The position numbers and the translations under genes were made by a program. From Agapetus fuscipes (taxonomy: Eukaryota; Arthropoda; Insecta; Trichoptera; Glossosomatidae), in assembly GCA_951799405.1 (NCBI GenBank), contig OX637332.1, forward strand, positions 7,941,001-8,005,000: a stretch of DNA of 64,000 nt, in the 5' to 3' direction. This document shows, piece after piece, positions 54,613 to 64,000 of this stretch. Positions within the stretch are counted from its first letter, which is position 1. Each line of letters starts with the position of its first letter. The notes beneath the pieces were generated by a model. The model was not told the origin of the DNA. It made no database searches and was given only the letters and a program-made list of their open reading frames with translations.

Positions 54613-55329
54613 ATGAGTTCTTTTTCATAATGAGTTCACTTAGTACGAGAAGTAACTCCCAATAAAATGTTTAATCCACAATTTCTCAAATCAGTGAATC
54701 GGCACTTATTCGATTCAGTGATTTTCATCAGTCCGTAGCACCAAAACATACCAGCAGCGCCCTCACTCAACTGTGACCTACATTTAGTAATATCCGTGTA
54801 ACACTATGCCAAGTATTATATATAAAATGGAGTACAAGCATATAAAACGAGGAACTTCATGATAAAAACTGGTATTGATTATTGTCCAAATAAATGACTC
54901 TAAGTGATTGTTGAGTTTGGGTTCAAGTTTAAGAGAGTCTATTTTGTAAACCTTGCAGGGGTTATCCCATTCCACAATATTCTGGAGAAGAGAGATATTT
55001 AATTGATTGAGATAATAAGAAAGATCAGCTGTATAATATTTGTGGGCTAAGCTATCTGGCAAGAATATGGAACTAATATAAAATGTGTATTGTCAACACT
55101 TCATCAAACAAAATGTGAGCATAAAATAACACTGGTCTACAAAAAAAATAAAGTTGTCTCTATCTTGAACAAAAATAGTCAATTCCAATCAATTAGAGGT
55201 CGGAGAAGAATATGTCAGCAGAAATTATTTGTTAGCTCTTGGTTCAAAGAGCTAACATTATATACATATGTATGGAACTTCTATGGCGCCAAAATTATTT
55301 GGAAAGAAGTCAATATTGTGTGTAATTGC

Positions 55330-55407
55330 AAACTGACATGTGCTTGCTTATGGGCATGCATCAAATCTTGAATGTTAATATATCTTCACCATTGAGATTA
55401 TATATTA
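55330..55407 (+). repeat. LINE-3'-UTR-type repeat, 3' end only
   Basis: TGCTTGCTTATGGGCATGCATC to TCACCATTGAGATTATATAT corresponds to the last 80 bases of the family. Confidence 0.5.
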
Positions 55408-55872
55408 TAATCTACAAATTCTCAAAACTAACCGTGGGTCTGTTATTTTTCATGATATTTTTTGTCTGATAAACGCACATTTTGTTAAATGAAATGTTGA
55501 TAATATACATTGTACCTATAAGGTAAGTTCATGTAATATTTTTGGCAAGGATTTAAAGTTTTCCATGGATACAAGAGTGCATGAGTTGACATAAATTTCA
55601 AACATCAATCAACAAAATATAAATTGAAGGAGCATCACAGCCGTTATGCGAATATGTTAAAGACCACACCCTTAGGTAAGGTCTTGTTATAATCAGTTTC
55701 CAGGCAACCGTTAATGAGAACTGTTTAACAAAACTTGTATGTCTCATTTTCCAATTGTATACCTATGTATTATGATCCATGGCAGGGGATCATTACTATA
55801 ACTGACATACGCCATCTTTATATTTTATATTGATTGATGGTTTCCAAATTATGCAAAAAAAATCATGGCTTA

Positions 55873-56030
55873 GCCCCCTGACGCACTAGCGGTTAGTAAC
55901 CGCCTAGGCGGTTAGCCACGCAACCTGCCGCTTTTCCAATTTAGTATGCAACCGCTGGTGATTGTATGCACTAGAACCGCCATAAACCGCCGAACCACCT
56001 AAGCGGCCAGCCGCTAGTGCGTAAGACCCC
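55873..56030. mobile_element. PIF/Harbinger-like MITE
   Basis: ACGCACTAGCGG at the left and CCGCTAGTGCGT at the right are exact inverse complements inside longer imperfect ends (GCCCCCTG against AAGACCCC). TTA flanks both sides. The 158-bp GC-rich element stands out from its surroundings. It encodes nothing. Confidence 0.78.
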
Positions 56031-57380
56031 TTAGAATCAAGAACATTTCTATTGAGGACATCACAAATTGTTTTTTGAATTTGTGATTTTTTTGACATTG
56101 TCTGTTTTAATTTATTGTATACGACACAATACTTCATGTCAAAACCTCTGTATGTCATTTACCAATCTAAAACCAAACTGACAGGAAATTTTAATGTTTT
56201 AAATATAAAAATCTTATAGTTATCATTCTAATCTATTTTGTACATATCTTATGGAGAATATATATATATATTTAAATATATAATACTAAAACAGATCAAT
56301 GGTAACCCAGTTTGGTGATTTTAACCTTTTTAGCAACTAGTTTTGCACCTTTGTGTAGATAGGCATGTACCTACATATGTATGAGTATGGTGAGTTTTAT
56401 TTTTTACCAGAGTGGTATTTTCCCCCAATATTTAACCATTAGTGTAAGATTTTGTAAAAGCTTTTTGTTCAAGTGAGTATGTTTCACCGACCACAAAATT
56501 TTACCAACAAAAAATTGGTGTGCACAAAGATCATTTACCAAATTTAAGTTAGGCCCGATTCAACAAAGTATTCATGAATACAACTTCAGGTATAAGAAAG
56601 TTTTATTTTTTTCAAAACACAGAGTTATATTATTTTTGAGACTTGCTAATAGTTTAATCAATGTTCAGATTCCGGCTGCGTCACCTTTGTTAATACCTCC
56701 AGCCACTAATTATACCTCTTTCTCATAACTCATCCCACCTTCTCATATCTCTATGGTTTAGTATTTTGTAACAGTGCCCTCTTAAAAGTGACGTAAGCAA
56801 GTCGACAGTACTTGAGATAAAATAAATTCTCAATTTGTGAAAGCAAAACTGTCTTTTAAAAAGTACATAAGTTTTCTCATAAAAATGTTTTTTCGCTGTA
56901 TAAATACACAAACTCTAAAAAATTACATCATCAGTTAAATTGATGAAAAAATTACAACTTGAAGGATTATTTGTAGGTCAAATATTTGATCATGGAATTT
57001 CTATACACAAGATCTTGAGACAGTCAATTTATTTTGCTGCTTTTTCGATTAACAGTTTTATTCTCATAGAAGCATGAAAAAATATTCATACTTTAGCTAC
57101 TGGTAAAATTAATAAAAACATTCATTAGTTAAAAATTATAATCTGGAAGATATGATTCCAACTACACAATACATTCCTCGACACCTTATAAAATATTGTT
57201 ATTATTGTATAATATTTGGTATATTTTAGCTTTAGGCCTGCACACTTAAAAAAGGCTATAATAATTTAATTAGGCCTCTGTTTTCAATAAATAGATGAAA
57301 AATTAAGGCCCAAGTTTGAGCCTTGCATCAGAGTGCAGAAGACAACAAAGAAATATGCGTGAAATCAATACACTTACACT

Positions 57381-57432
57381 TCAATCACTTTTGTTTGTTT
57401 CTTCATCCGAGGGATAGCCGCAAATTCGCAAT
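57381..57432 (-). CDS. Coiled-coil gene, probable last exon
   Basis: Acceptor TTATTGCAG|A restores a Lys codon and gives LRICGYPSDEETNKSD, then TGA. It sits 3 kb from the previous exon, across a mariner insertion. Phase and composition fit, but it is short. Confidence 0.5.
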
Positions 57433-60400
57433 CTGCAATAAATGTTCATAACTCACATCACTTGTATTAGGTGAACATTGCCCATTTAAATGAGGAAAAC
57501 CCATTAACAACCATAAGATTTTTAAACAACTAATATTGATATAACCAACAATATTTTTCTTTCATAAAATTATGGTTTAAAGTTGAAAAATGCATTTGCA
57601 TATTTAAAAATTAAGTATCTAGCATTGTTTTTTAATTATAGCTCTTTAAAATTTGCACATTTTTGAATTCCATAGAACAGGACATTTCTTATTTAGGTGT
57701 ATGTGACGACCGTGGATTCAGAGCGGCTAGTGTTTCGCTGAGCCACAGGTAGCCAAAGTTTCGGCTACCTTCATCAAGGCGGGACCTGTGATGTTACAGT
57801 CAGGCAAGCCATTTGCTGGACTCAAGTTCTCGGCATTTTATTTTTGAAAGTTATAAATTAAATCTTCTACTTAAAAAATATATGGTTTTGATCCTTGAAA
57901 TGTACTCTACACAACCATTGTATTTTCAACCCTATTCGCTACCAATACAGCCTATTATACCCTATTTCTTAGTATTGAGTTCTTTTAGGGTTGTTTGTGA
58001 GAACCGGGGCCCAATTTTACTAGCACACCTTGTGGCCGAATGAAAGCAATCTATATTTATTAGCATATATCCCCCTTCTTCACTTACCTACTTTCAATAC
58101 ATCGATCCCCCTTCCTCGTGAAAATCGCACAGTGACAGTTTAAAACTGGCAGTAGGGGCGCTATCAAAATTGGATCCCAGGTGTATATATTAGATCCTTA
58201 CATATGAAATCGGTGTTTTGTATGGAAGGAACAAAACTCTTTTTTTTCTTAATATAATATATTTGCTTGATTTTCTGGTTGCGGGTTTTGACCGTGGTCC
58301 ATGTTTTTGCTTGTCTTCTTCTTTTTTCTTTTTATTCTTTCTTGAAGACTTTCTTGAAGACTTTCAGCTTACGTTTCGTCTCCTCTGTGGGCGACTTCTT
58401 CGGAGTTCTGCTCGCTAGCAAGCTGAAAGTCTTCAAGAAAGTCTTCAAGAAAGAATAAAAAGAAAAAAGAAGAAGACAAGCAAAAACATGGACCACGGTC
58501 AAAACCCGGAACCAGAAAATCAAGCATCTAGATCCGGCCGTGAAAGCCTAAAAACATTTATAATATATTTATTTAATCAAAGTATGTACCATTGCTATCT
58601 ATGCACTTTTGACATATCATAGATAGTTCATTGATCCCTTCACTAAAATAACCATTCGGACGGCAATCAATTCAATCTTTGAAGGCGGTTTGGAAATGAT
58701 TTTTTTCCCTTGCAAAAAGTTATCCAAATTTCGATAAATATAGTAATCTGTTAGAGCAAGGTCGGGAGAGTACGGTCGATCGCAATCGAGCGGTCGATCG
58801 CGGGAGGTTTTAAAGTCGATCGCTGAGGATAGCTAAAATTTTCAGTGATGGACTTGTAAACTGTAGTTTTTAGCAAAAGAAAAATTCTTTTAGTATCAGT
58901 TTTATTTTGATTTCTTTTTGTAATGTTAGAGATTAAAAATTTAATACAGATTTGACATTTTTCACTGAATGTAATTTCTTTCTTAATAAATATTGATTAA
59001 TTATGAATTATGAGCTGTATTTGGTAGGCTAAACAGTTAAAATGTCAATCTCTTTTTCATAATTTTGTTGTTAGGTCAATCTCCTATTCATAAATTTTTG
59101 CTTGGTCGATCTCCTTAATAAAAAGTATGGGCACCCCTGTCTTAGACATTCCAACTGCAGCTTCTCTAATATGGTAGCCATCTGTTGTGCAGGGTGTGGT
59201 CTAGCGTTGTCACGAAGCAGCAGTGGCCTAGAGCGATTGACCAGCCTCGGTTGTTTAGCAGCTAGTTTTTCCATCATGGTTTGCAGTTGCTGACAATAGA
59301 CATCTGCCGTAATCGTCTGACCAGATTGAAGAAAGGTGTAGTGAACAATGATGATGATGATGAGTTGATGATTTCTTTATAGCGCCATTTCGTGATGCAG
59401 TCACTCCAAGGGCGCTGGTGCAAACGATGCCAGAAATTTGCTTGTCTTCAGTGCATTCCGGAACTTTCCATGGTCCTCTAGCTCTCTCGCATGATGTGGA
59501 AGGTGGTTCCACGCCAGAGGGCCAGCAACTGCAAATGCACGCTCTCCAAACATTGTGTTAACTCTTCTTGTAGGTTCTTCAATCCTTGATTTGGCTCCAG
59601 TCTCATCCACACGACACCGGCACTAGTCCACCAAACGCTCACAAGTAACTTTTTGAGTCAATTTTGGCATGATTTGGCTGGTTTGGCAGGGTTCAGCCAT
59701 TGCAATGAGCGCTTTCGATTATTGTACAGGATCCATTTTTCATCACAGGTAATAATTCAATTTAAAATCCCTTCATTATTGTGCCGATTGAGTAATGTAA
59801 CACAGCAGTCGACGCAAGTTTATTGATTTGCTTCACTCAAAGTGAGGTACCCACCTTTCAAGCTTTTTGACCTTTCCAATTTGCTTCAAGTGGATTAAAA
59901 CAGTTTTATCAATAACTTTTCAGCTTACAGCTAACTCAGACGTGGTTTGCGATGGATCCGCTTCCACAAAAGCCTTAAATTCCTCATTATCAACTTTGGT
60001 CTCCGGTCGTCCACGAGGCTTGTTATGCAGAACGAAATTTCCAGAATGAAAACGTTGGAACCAAAAACGCACTGTGTTTTATTTTGCGGCACCGTTGACA
60101 TACACATCATTAATCCTTCGAGCCGTTTTTGCAGGACTTGTTCCACGCTGGAACTCTTAATCGTAAATAATGCGATATTTCAAGTTTTCCATTTCATAAA
60201 ATGAGTGACGCAAAGAAAAAAACAATTGAGGAACGAACAAATGAATTACAATTTTCAAAACACTAATACATGAGTAACTAGCTGTATCGATTTGAATTTG
60301 GAATTCTTAACCAAAGAGGAGATATTTGAGATCAAAGTGGCCAGTATGGCAAAACACCGATTTCATAATAAATGTAAGGACCTAATATTTTTAAATTTCA

Positions 60401-63400
60401 ATAAGAAGGGCTTCACCAATACTGAATTGTAAATATTTATATTTTTCTTACTTGTCTAACGGTGCTATTCCTTTTTCATTATTTTCTTTTTGTTCGAGAG
60501 AATCAGCACTGCGTTTTTTCAAATTACTCAGCTTGGCAGACACCTTGTCTACTTCCTCTGTAACAGCAAAACCAAAATATGCATTAGGAGAAGCTTGCTA
60601 GTGTTAACGAGGATCACATCCCGATATCTGAGCCTCACACATGACCTGTGTGAGATGAATCTGGAGAGCACACTTAAAAAGAGGCTGAGAAAGAGGTTGA
60701 GTTCATCCTCAGTCGTCGTTCAGAGAGGGTGTCTCCTGAAGACATTGGCTACATCCCTAACGAAATGTCGAGAATAATTAATATATTAATAATAATAATG
60801 AAATAATAGCCTGTGGATTATTAACCCCTGGAGCGCCAGCGATTTTCTGCCTAATTCAGACACCCAACTCGTGGTTTTTTATATTAAATATCTCCAAAGA
60901 TACAAAACATATCTCCTGTGGGTTTTTTTATATCAAAAAACAATGAAATAAAGTTTTTATAGTGCCTACCAAAAAAAAAACTTTTGAGGATTTATTATTT
61001 TGCTCCATCATAATTTAGATTATGGAAAAAAGATCGAGATTCTAAAAATAGATATACCTCATTATTATGCGTAGGCACAAAATCACAATACATCCCAAAA
61101 AATAGAAGTTAATGACCCTTATTATTTACACACAAAAAAAAATTATTGTGTTAGTGGTCTTATGTCAACAAATTGTGGAATTCGGCTTTTCCAACAGTCG
61201 GTTTTCATGGTCAACTTAAATATTATATTTTAAATACCTACAAACAAAAATGAATGCTTTGAATTTATTGGTGGATGGTTCTATCCAATAGCAGTCCTTT
61301 ATGCGATTTTCGATCTTATTGCTGTGTAAAAACTAAAGAAAAAATTTAAAAATCGCGTATAGTACTATGAGCGCGGATCCGCGTTCCAGCGCTCGAGGGG
61401 TTAACATTATTAAGTGGTTATTATTAACAGAAATGCAATTGCTAATAAATCGTCTTCCTCCATCGTCGTGCGCTCACCACGCTATCACTATCTGTTCTGA
61501 CGTGTGTATATTCCGAATGAAGAAAAAACAACGTTTGCACTTGTCTCACGGAATTCCAATTCAATGAATACGGAAAACGTGTGTATGCGGCCAGCCTTAT
61601 AATGGTATATCTAATATCCAAACAAAAAAAATAAGCGTAGTTATTTTAATTGTAAATAGGTTGAAAACCCTCCTTTTCGCGTGCTTGTATGAACAAACAC
61701 CTCTGGGATGATGAAGATTTATGAAAAGGCTCTACCAATAAAAATTCTGAACTTATTCTTATAAGTTAATAAGTTGGATTGACGGTTTAATGGTCAAAAA
61801 ATTTCTGATAAAGTGTAAACATAAGGATAATCTTATTCTTGATGAAATTACACCTACCTTGGGCGATGCATATTTCATTGCACAGGTCTCGCACTTGTGA
61901 TCTGAGGGTACTATTTTCTATAGAAAGCATCTTGAATTCAAGTTCTAAGCCACCGGAAACCTGAAAAAATATTCATTTATCAATGGACTGATTTTATTGA
62001 CTATTTTGCTGGTATACAATAAAAAAAAATAAACATAAATTTAGATAACGCAAAACGCAACTAAGCTACAAATATAATGTAACTTCTTGCCGCGTTGTCC
62101 CCGAAGGGGTCACATTTGGCGAGTTGAACCCATTTATTTTTACCGGTAAGGGGGCCGGCCTTACGCCAACCACTTCAGTTGAAGTGGGGGTTTCCAAGCT
62201 CCTGTGGGGGATGGTACTCATTTCTTGTGAAGGCTGAGTAAACCTTGCCGGTATTTTATTTTGGGGTTTGAAATAAACACCGAAACGGGAAATCATTTCT
62301 GACACCCTCAGCGGGATTCGAACCCCAACTCACAGCATGGAATGCAAGCACTTAACCAACTGAGCTATCGACCGGACTATCCATTTAAAAAAAAATTGTG
62401 TTACACTGAAAAATTAATGTTTATATATATATATTTTTATAACTAATAGCCATGTCCCCCCTGTTTCAGAGAATGTTGGCAAGAGTTGCAGGGTGCATGT
62501 CCATTTGAGATTTGGGTTTTTATGTTGTAGGTTCACATGCAGCATGTGCAAGCACAAACTTGTACTTCTTTGTACGTGAGAATGCATAAAATTTGAATCC
62601 CCGATGTAACATATCTTTGCAACTTAGATTAGATTACATCAGAATAGTGTAATGGCATAATTATTTGGATATTTGAAACAAAGATGTAATAGCAAAGTTT
62701 TGTTTTTTTTTTAAAACAGAATAATTGAAGTTTTTTACCACAGTTTTGATGGGGTCCGTAATGATCCTTAGCTGCTCCTGAAAAGAAAAATATTTTGAAA
62801 ATTAAAAACATAGAACTATAAATAATGCTTCATTGCTCTTTAAATGACAAGAAAATAGATTACTAAATATTTACAAATAAAAATGAATTTACAAATTCAG
62901 ATACTACACAAACCCTCATTGTAAAACTTATTTTTTTCTTAACATTTTATTGGAGTCTAGAAAAAAAATAAAGTGTGTGATTTCTTATCTGTGGAGTTCT
63001 TTCGAAAGCGCTACCAAACTCCAACTTAGATTGATATCCAAAGTGTAAGGAATTTAACAGAATAGCCATTCAGGAGAACGGCTTCAGAAGAATCCTGGAA
63101 ACCAGGCACAACAGACCCCTTATGGTGCCCTCTCATGAAGTCATTAACACCTTTATAGACAGTCCCACTCTGTATGGAAAATTCATGTTAGGTGGCGGTT
63201 GAGCCATGGATTTTTTGTGTGAATAATACGGAATGAAATAAAATATTTTTTAAATTGAAAATTTACCTTTAATGTTTCTATTTGTAGATTTTGCACCCTC
63301 AGCTGCTGCTTGAGAATGATTTTTTCAGATCTCAAATTCTCAATTTCCATGTGTAATTTCTTTTTGTCTGCTACCACATTAGCCAGCTAAAATATAAAAG

Positions 63401-63895
63401 CAATAAAAGTATACAAAAACGTATTCATGTTAACCCTTACAATGTTTCTATCATGTTATGAGAGGCAAACTATCATGGTAAGAAAAGATCTCTGAAATTA
63501 ATTTTGGGAAGAATGTTGAAACTTGAAAGTAAAAAGTAAAGGAATGTTTAAGAACCTCTTGAGTCATAATTCCTACGAGTGACTCATTTTTTACAATTTC
63601 GGTATCGAGGAGTTCTCTGGTCACTCTATATTTGGTTTGAACTCTTGTATCCATGCTTGTGGTACTGAAATAAACAAATATTTTTTTACATATTTTCAGC
63701 GTAATACAATATTGGTGGTAAAAACATGGAATTCTGTTACATTATAACCTAAAAGCAAAAAAAAACACTAATTCCATTAGAGAAATGATATAACAAAATT
63801 GGAAGGTATCTTACAGGTTTGATTGATCTTTATAAGATTCATCGCTGATTCTGCTTTTGTCTTCAAAATCTCTTGGTAGATCAGATTTGTCTTCT
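57381..63895 (-). CDS. Coiled-coil protein, C-terminal 202 residues (5' end off the window)
   Basis: Seven exons on the minus strand (63895-63815, 63664-63556, 63386-63267, 62777-62739, 61960-61858, 60557-60452, 57432-57381) join with matching phases into one frame. The visible protein starts polar (EDKSDLPRDFEDKSR), then has heptad-like stretches rich in Leu, Glu and Lys (KKKLHMEIENLRSEKIILKQ, LRVQNLQIETLK, ENSTLRSQVRDLCNE, EEVDKVSAKLSNLKKR), and ends in a hydrophilic tail (YPSDEETNKSD). It has no enzyme motif, membrane helix or known domain. A structural or scaffold role through dimerisation is a guess from composition. The family is not recognised. Confidence 0.68.
58263..58559. mobile_element. 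Foldback element with 106-bp inverted arms
   Basis: Arms 58265-58370 and 58420-58525 are inverse complements over 106 bases with about one mismatch, around a 49-bp centre. A 9-bp duplication ATAATATAT (58254-58262 and 58560-58568) flanks it; foldback and Mutator-like elements make 9-bp duplications. The right outer 34 bp (ATCTAGATCCGGCCGTGAAA onward) are not mirrored on the left but recur near 42795-42825, so the left end is probably trimmed. Confidence 0.72.
58778..59143 (-). mobile_element. hAT MITE in the mariner, one end lost
   Basis: On the minus strand it starts CAGGGGTGCCCATACTTTTT right after the mariner codons for LECLR and ends near GATTGCGATCGACCG just before the mariner YSPDLA codons. 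The expected CACCCCTG terminus at that end is missing. The left terminus also occurs at 12638. Confidence 0.65.
59346..59625 (-). mobile_element. LINE 3' fragment in the mariner
   Basis: The minus strand encodes FGERAFAVAGPLAWNHLPHH, the familiar C-terminal end of CR1/L2-like reverse-transcriptase ORFs, followed by a short 3' region and a TCATCATCATCAT tail. It separates mariner codons TSAGVV from HYTFLQSG. Confidence 0.72.
60452..60557 (-). CDS. Coiled-coil gene, sixth visible exon
   Basis: Acceptor GTTACAG|AG, donor GACAA|GTAAGA. It encodes E-EVDKVSAKLSNLKKRSADS to GIAPLD. If the strong donor is not used, the protein ends at once with Lys and a TAA, so an alternative C-terminus is possible. 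Confidence 0.65.
60825..61400. mobile_element. piggyBac-like non-autonomous element
   Basis: TTAA on both sides (60821-60824 and 61401-61404) with ends CCCCTGGAGCGCCAGCG and CGTTCCAGCGCTCGAGGGG, inverse with small differences. The TTAA duplication and CCC...GGG ends are diagnostic of piggyBac. It has 576 bp and no transposase. It lies in an intron of the coiled-coil gene. Confidence 0.82.
61858..61960 (-). CDS. Coiled-coil gene, fifth visible exon
   Basis: Acceptor TTTTTTCAG|GTT, donor CAAG|GTAGGT, phase 1. It encodes VSGGLELEFKMLSIENSTLR to NEICIAQ. Confidence 0.68.
62056..62380 (-). repeat. tRNA-derived SINE family 1 copy
   Basis: The minus strand starts AGTCCGGTCGATAGCTCAGT with B box GGTTCGAATCCC and ends TTGTAGCTTAGTTGCG. 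Complete, and about as long as the copy at 44978-45302. It lies in an intron of the coiled-coil gene. Confidence 0.78.
62450..62634 (+). repeat. LINE-3'-UTR-type repeat, 5'-truncated
   Basis: It begins within the family at CATGTCCCCCCTGTTTCAGA and ends TTTGCAACTTAGATTAGATT. It is intronic. Confidence 0.65.
62739..62777 (-). CDS. Coiled-coil gene, 39-bp micro-exon
   Basis: Acceptor CTTTTCAG|GAG, donor GTG|GTAAAA. It encodes EQLRIITDPIKTV, which continues the helix register from LQIETLK. Phase 0 on both sides, so it could be a cassette exon. Confidence 0.6.
63267..63386 (-). CDS. Coiled-coil gene, third visible exon
   Basis: Acceptor TTTTAG|CTG, donor AAAG|GTAAAT, phase 0. Its 40 codons (LANVVADKKKLHMEIENLRS to LQIETLK) form the clearest coiled-coil segment. 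Confidence 0.72.
63556..63664 (-). CDS. Coiled-coil gene, second visible exon
   Basis: Acceptor TTTCAG|T, donor GAG|GTTCTT (a weak donor, the least certain junction of the gene). It encodes TTSMDTRVQTKYRVTRELLD to GIMTQE. The Met here could serve as a start for a shorter isoform. Confidence 0.6.
63815..63895 (-). CDS. Coiled-coil gene, first visible exon
   Basis: Acceptor TTTTTCAG|A, donor CCT|GTAAGA. One base completes a codon from an unseen exon, then 26 codons (EDKSDLPRDF to QSN) and two bases follow. Charged and disordered in character. Confidence 0.6.
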
Positions 63896-64000
63896 CTGAA
63901 AAATAAAAATGAAATATGTATAAAACAACATTGGAAATTTATTTATTTTGCATAATTGGCCAAAAGGTATTTATAAAAACACAATCAAATGGTACATTTC

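Larger units (their letters stand above)
53601..57380. other. Intergenic region between repeat cluster and coiled-coil gene
   Basis: Only the split repeat at 54292-54612, the fragment at 55330 and the MITE at 55873-56030 were identified. AT-rich DNA after the coiled-coil stop codon includes a minus-strand AATAAA (57028-57033), about 350 bp downstream of the stop, which may be its poly(A) signal. Confidence 0.4.
58190..60385 (-). pseudogene. Dead mariner transposon with three nested insertions
   Basis: Ends TTAGATCCTTACATATGAAA and its inverse ATTTATTATGTAAGGACCTAA-like right end, with TA on both sides, fit a Tc1/mariner element. Minus-strand transposase pieces: N-terminal helix-turn-helix region near 60200-59900 (FQRGTSPAKTARRINDVYVN, NFVLHNKPRGRPETKVDNEE, ADPSQTTSELAVS), catalytic-core scraps (LVSVWWTSAGVV, LLRDNARPHPAQQ near 59215) and C-terminal YSPDLALTDYY near 58765. 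Several stops and frameshifts make it inactive. Insertions at 58263-58559, 58778-59143 and about 59346-59625 interrupt it. Confidence 0.82.

Noticed and set aside
59071..59277. Mariner catalytic fragment as a host gene
   Set aside because: LLRDNARPHPAQQ is a transposase motif, and the surrounding frames are broken by stops and insertions.
1..64000. CRISPR arrays, operons, ribosome binding sites
   Set aside because: The window is eukaryotic; the only regular short repeats are the coding 39-bp arrays, LTR tandem units and microsatellites.

Overview
This window is AT-rich eukaryotic DNA, almost certainly from an insect. The protein-coding genes are split by introns with GT-AG borders. One of them is an LPCAT3/Nessy-type MBOAT acyltransferase. 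The spaces between exons are packed with element types typical of insect genomes: mariner, piggyBac, hAT, PIF/Harbinger, tRNA-derived SINEs, an APE/RT LINE and an LTR element. Nothing seen allows a firm call below class level. No rRNA gene, functional tRNA gene or CRISPR array was seen.

Layout. (1) 1-4113 is repeat-bearing non-coding DNA. (2) 4352-6000, minus strand: a complete two-exon lysophospholipid acyltransferase (466 aa). (3) 6001-14500: intergenic DNA with a hAT remnant, several MITEs, tRNA-like SINEs and a 5'-truncated LINE inserted in a SINE. (4) 14630-39790, plus strand: a five-exon gene for a secreted silk-like protein (about 1,908 aa). The signal-peptide exon, two small phase-0 exons and a fourth exon precede one 5.2-kb exon that holds about 50 copies of a 13-residue Gly-Pro-Gln repeat, a QAQ-rich region, an acidic stretch and a cysteine-bearing C-terminus. 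Its second intron carries an 8.46-kb LTR retroelement with 3.05-kb LTRs that look identical and no gag or pol. (5) 39791-47300: intergenic repeats, including one hAT MITE nested in another. (6) 47703-50708, minus strand: an intact 1,001-aa LINE ORF (endonuclease, reverse transcriptase, C-terminal tail). (7) 50709-57300: more SINE-like repeats, three with nested insertions, and a PIF/Harbinger MITE. (8) 57381-63895, minus strand: the last seven exons (202 aa) of a coiled-coil protein whose 5' end lies beyond the right edge. Its longest intron holds a dead mariner that has itself been hit three times.

How the parts relate. The two complete genes and the partial one are unlinked in function as far as the sequence shows. 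The strongest linking theme is the repeat ecology. The 3' UTR of the LINE is the same sequence as a repeat of about 250 bp that occurs more than 20 times here, usually with the same 5' boundary. A related LINE subfamily with a different 3' end has inserted into tRNA-derived SINEs. The most unusual host feature is the silk-like gene. I could reconstruct its splicing because all exon phases fit, but I do not recognise the family.
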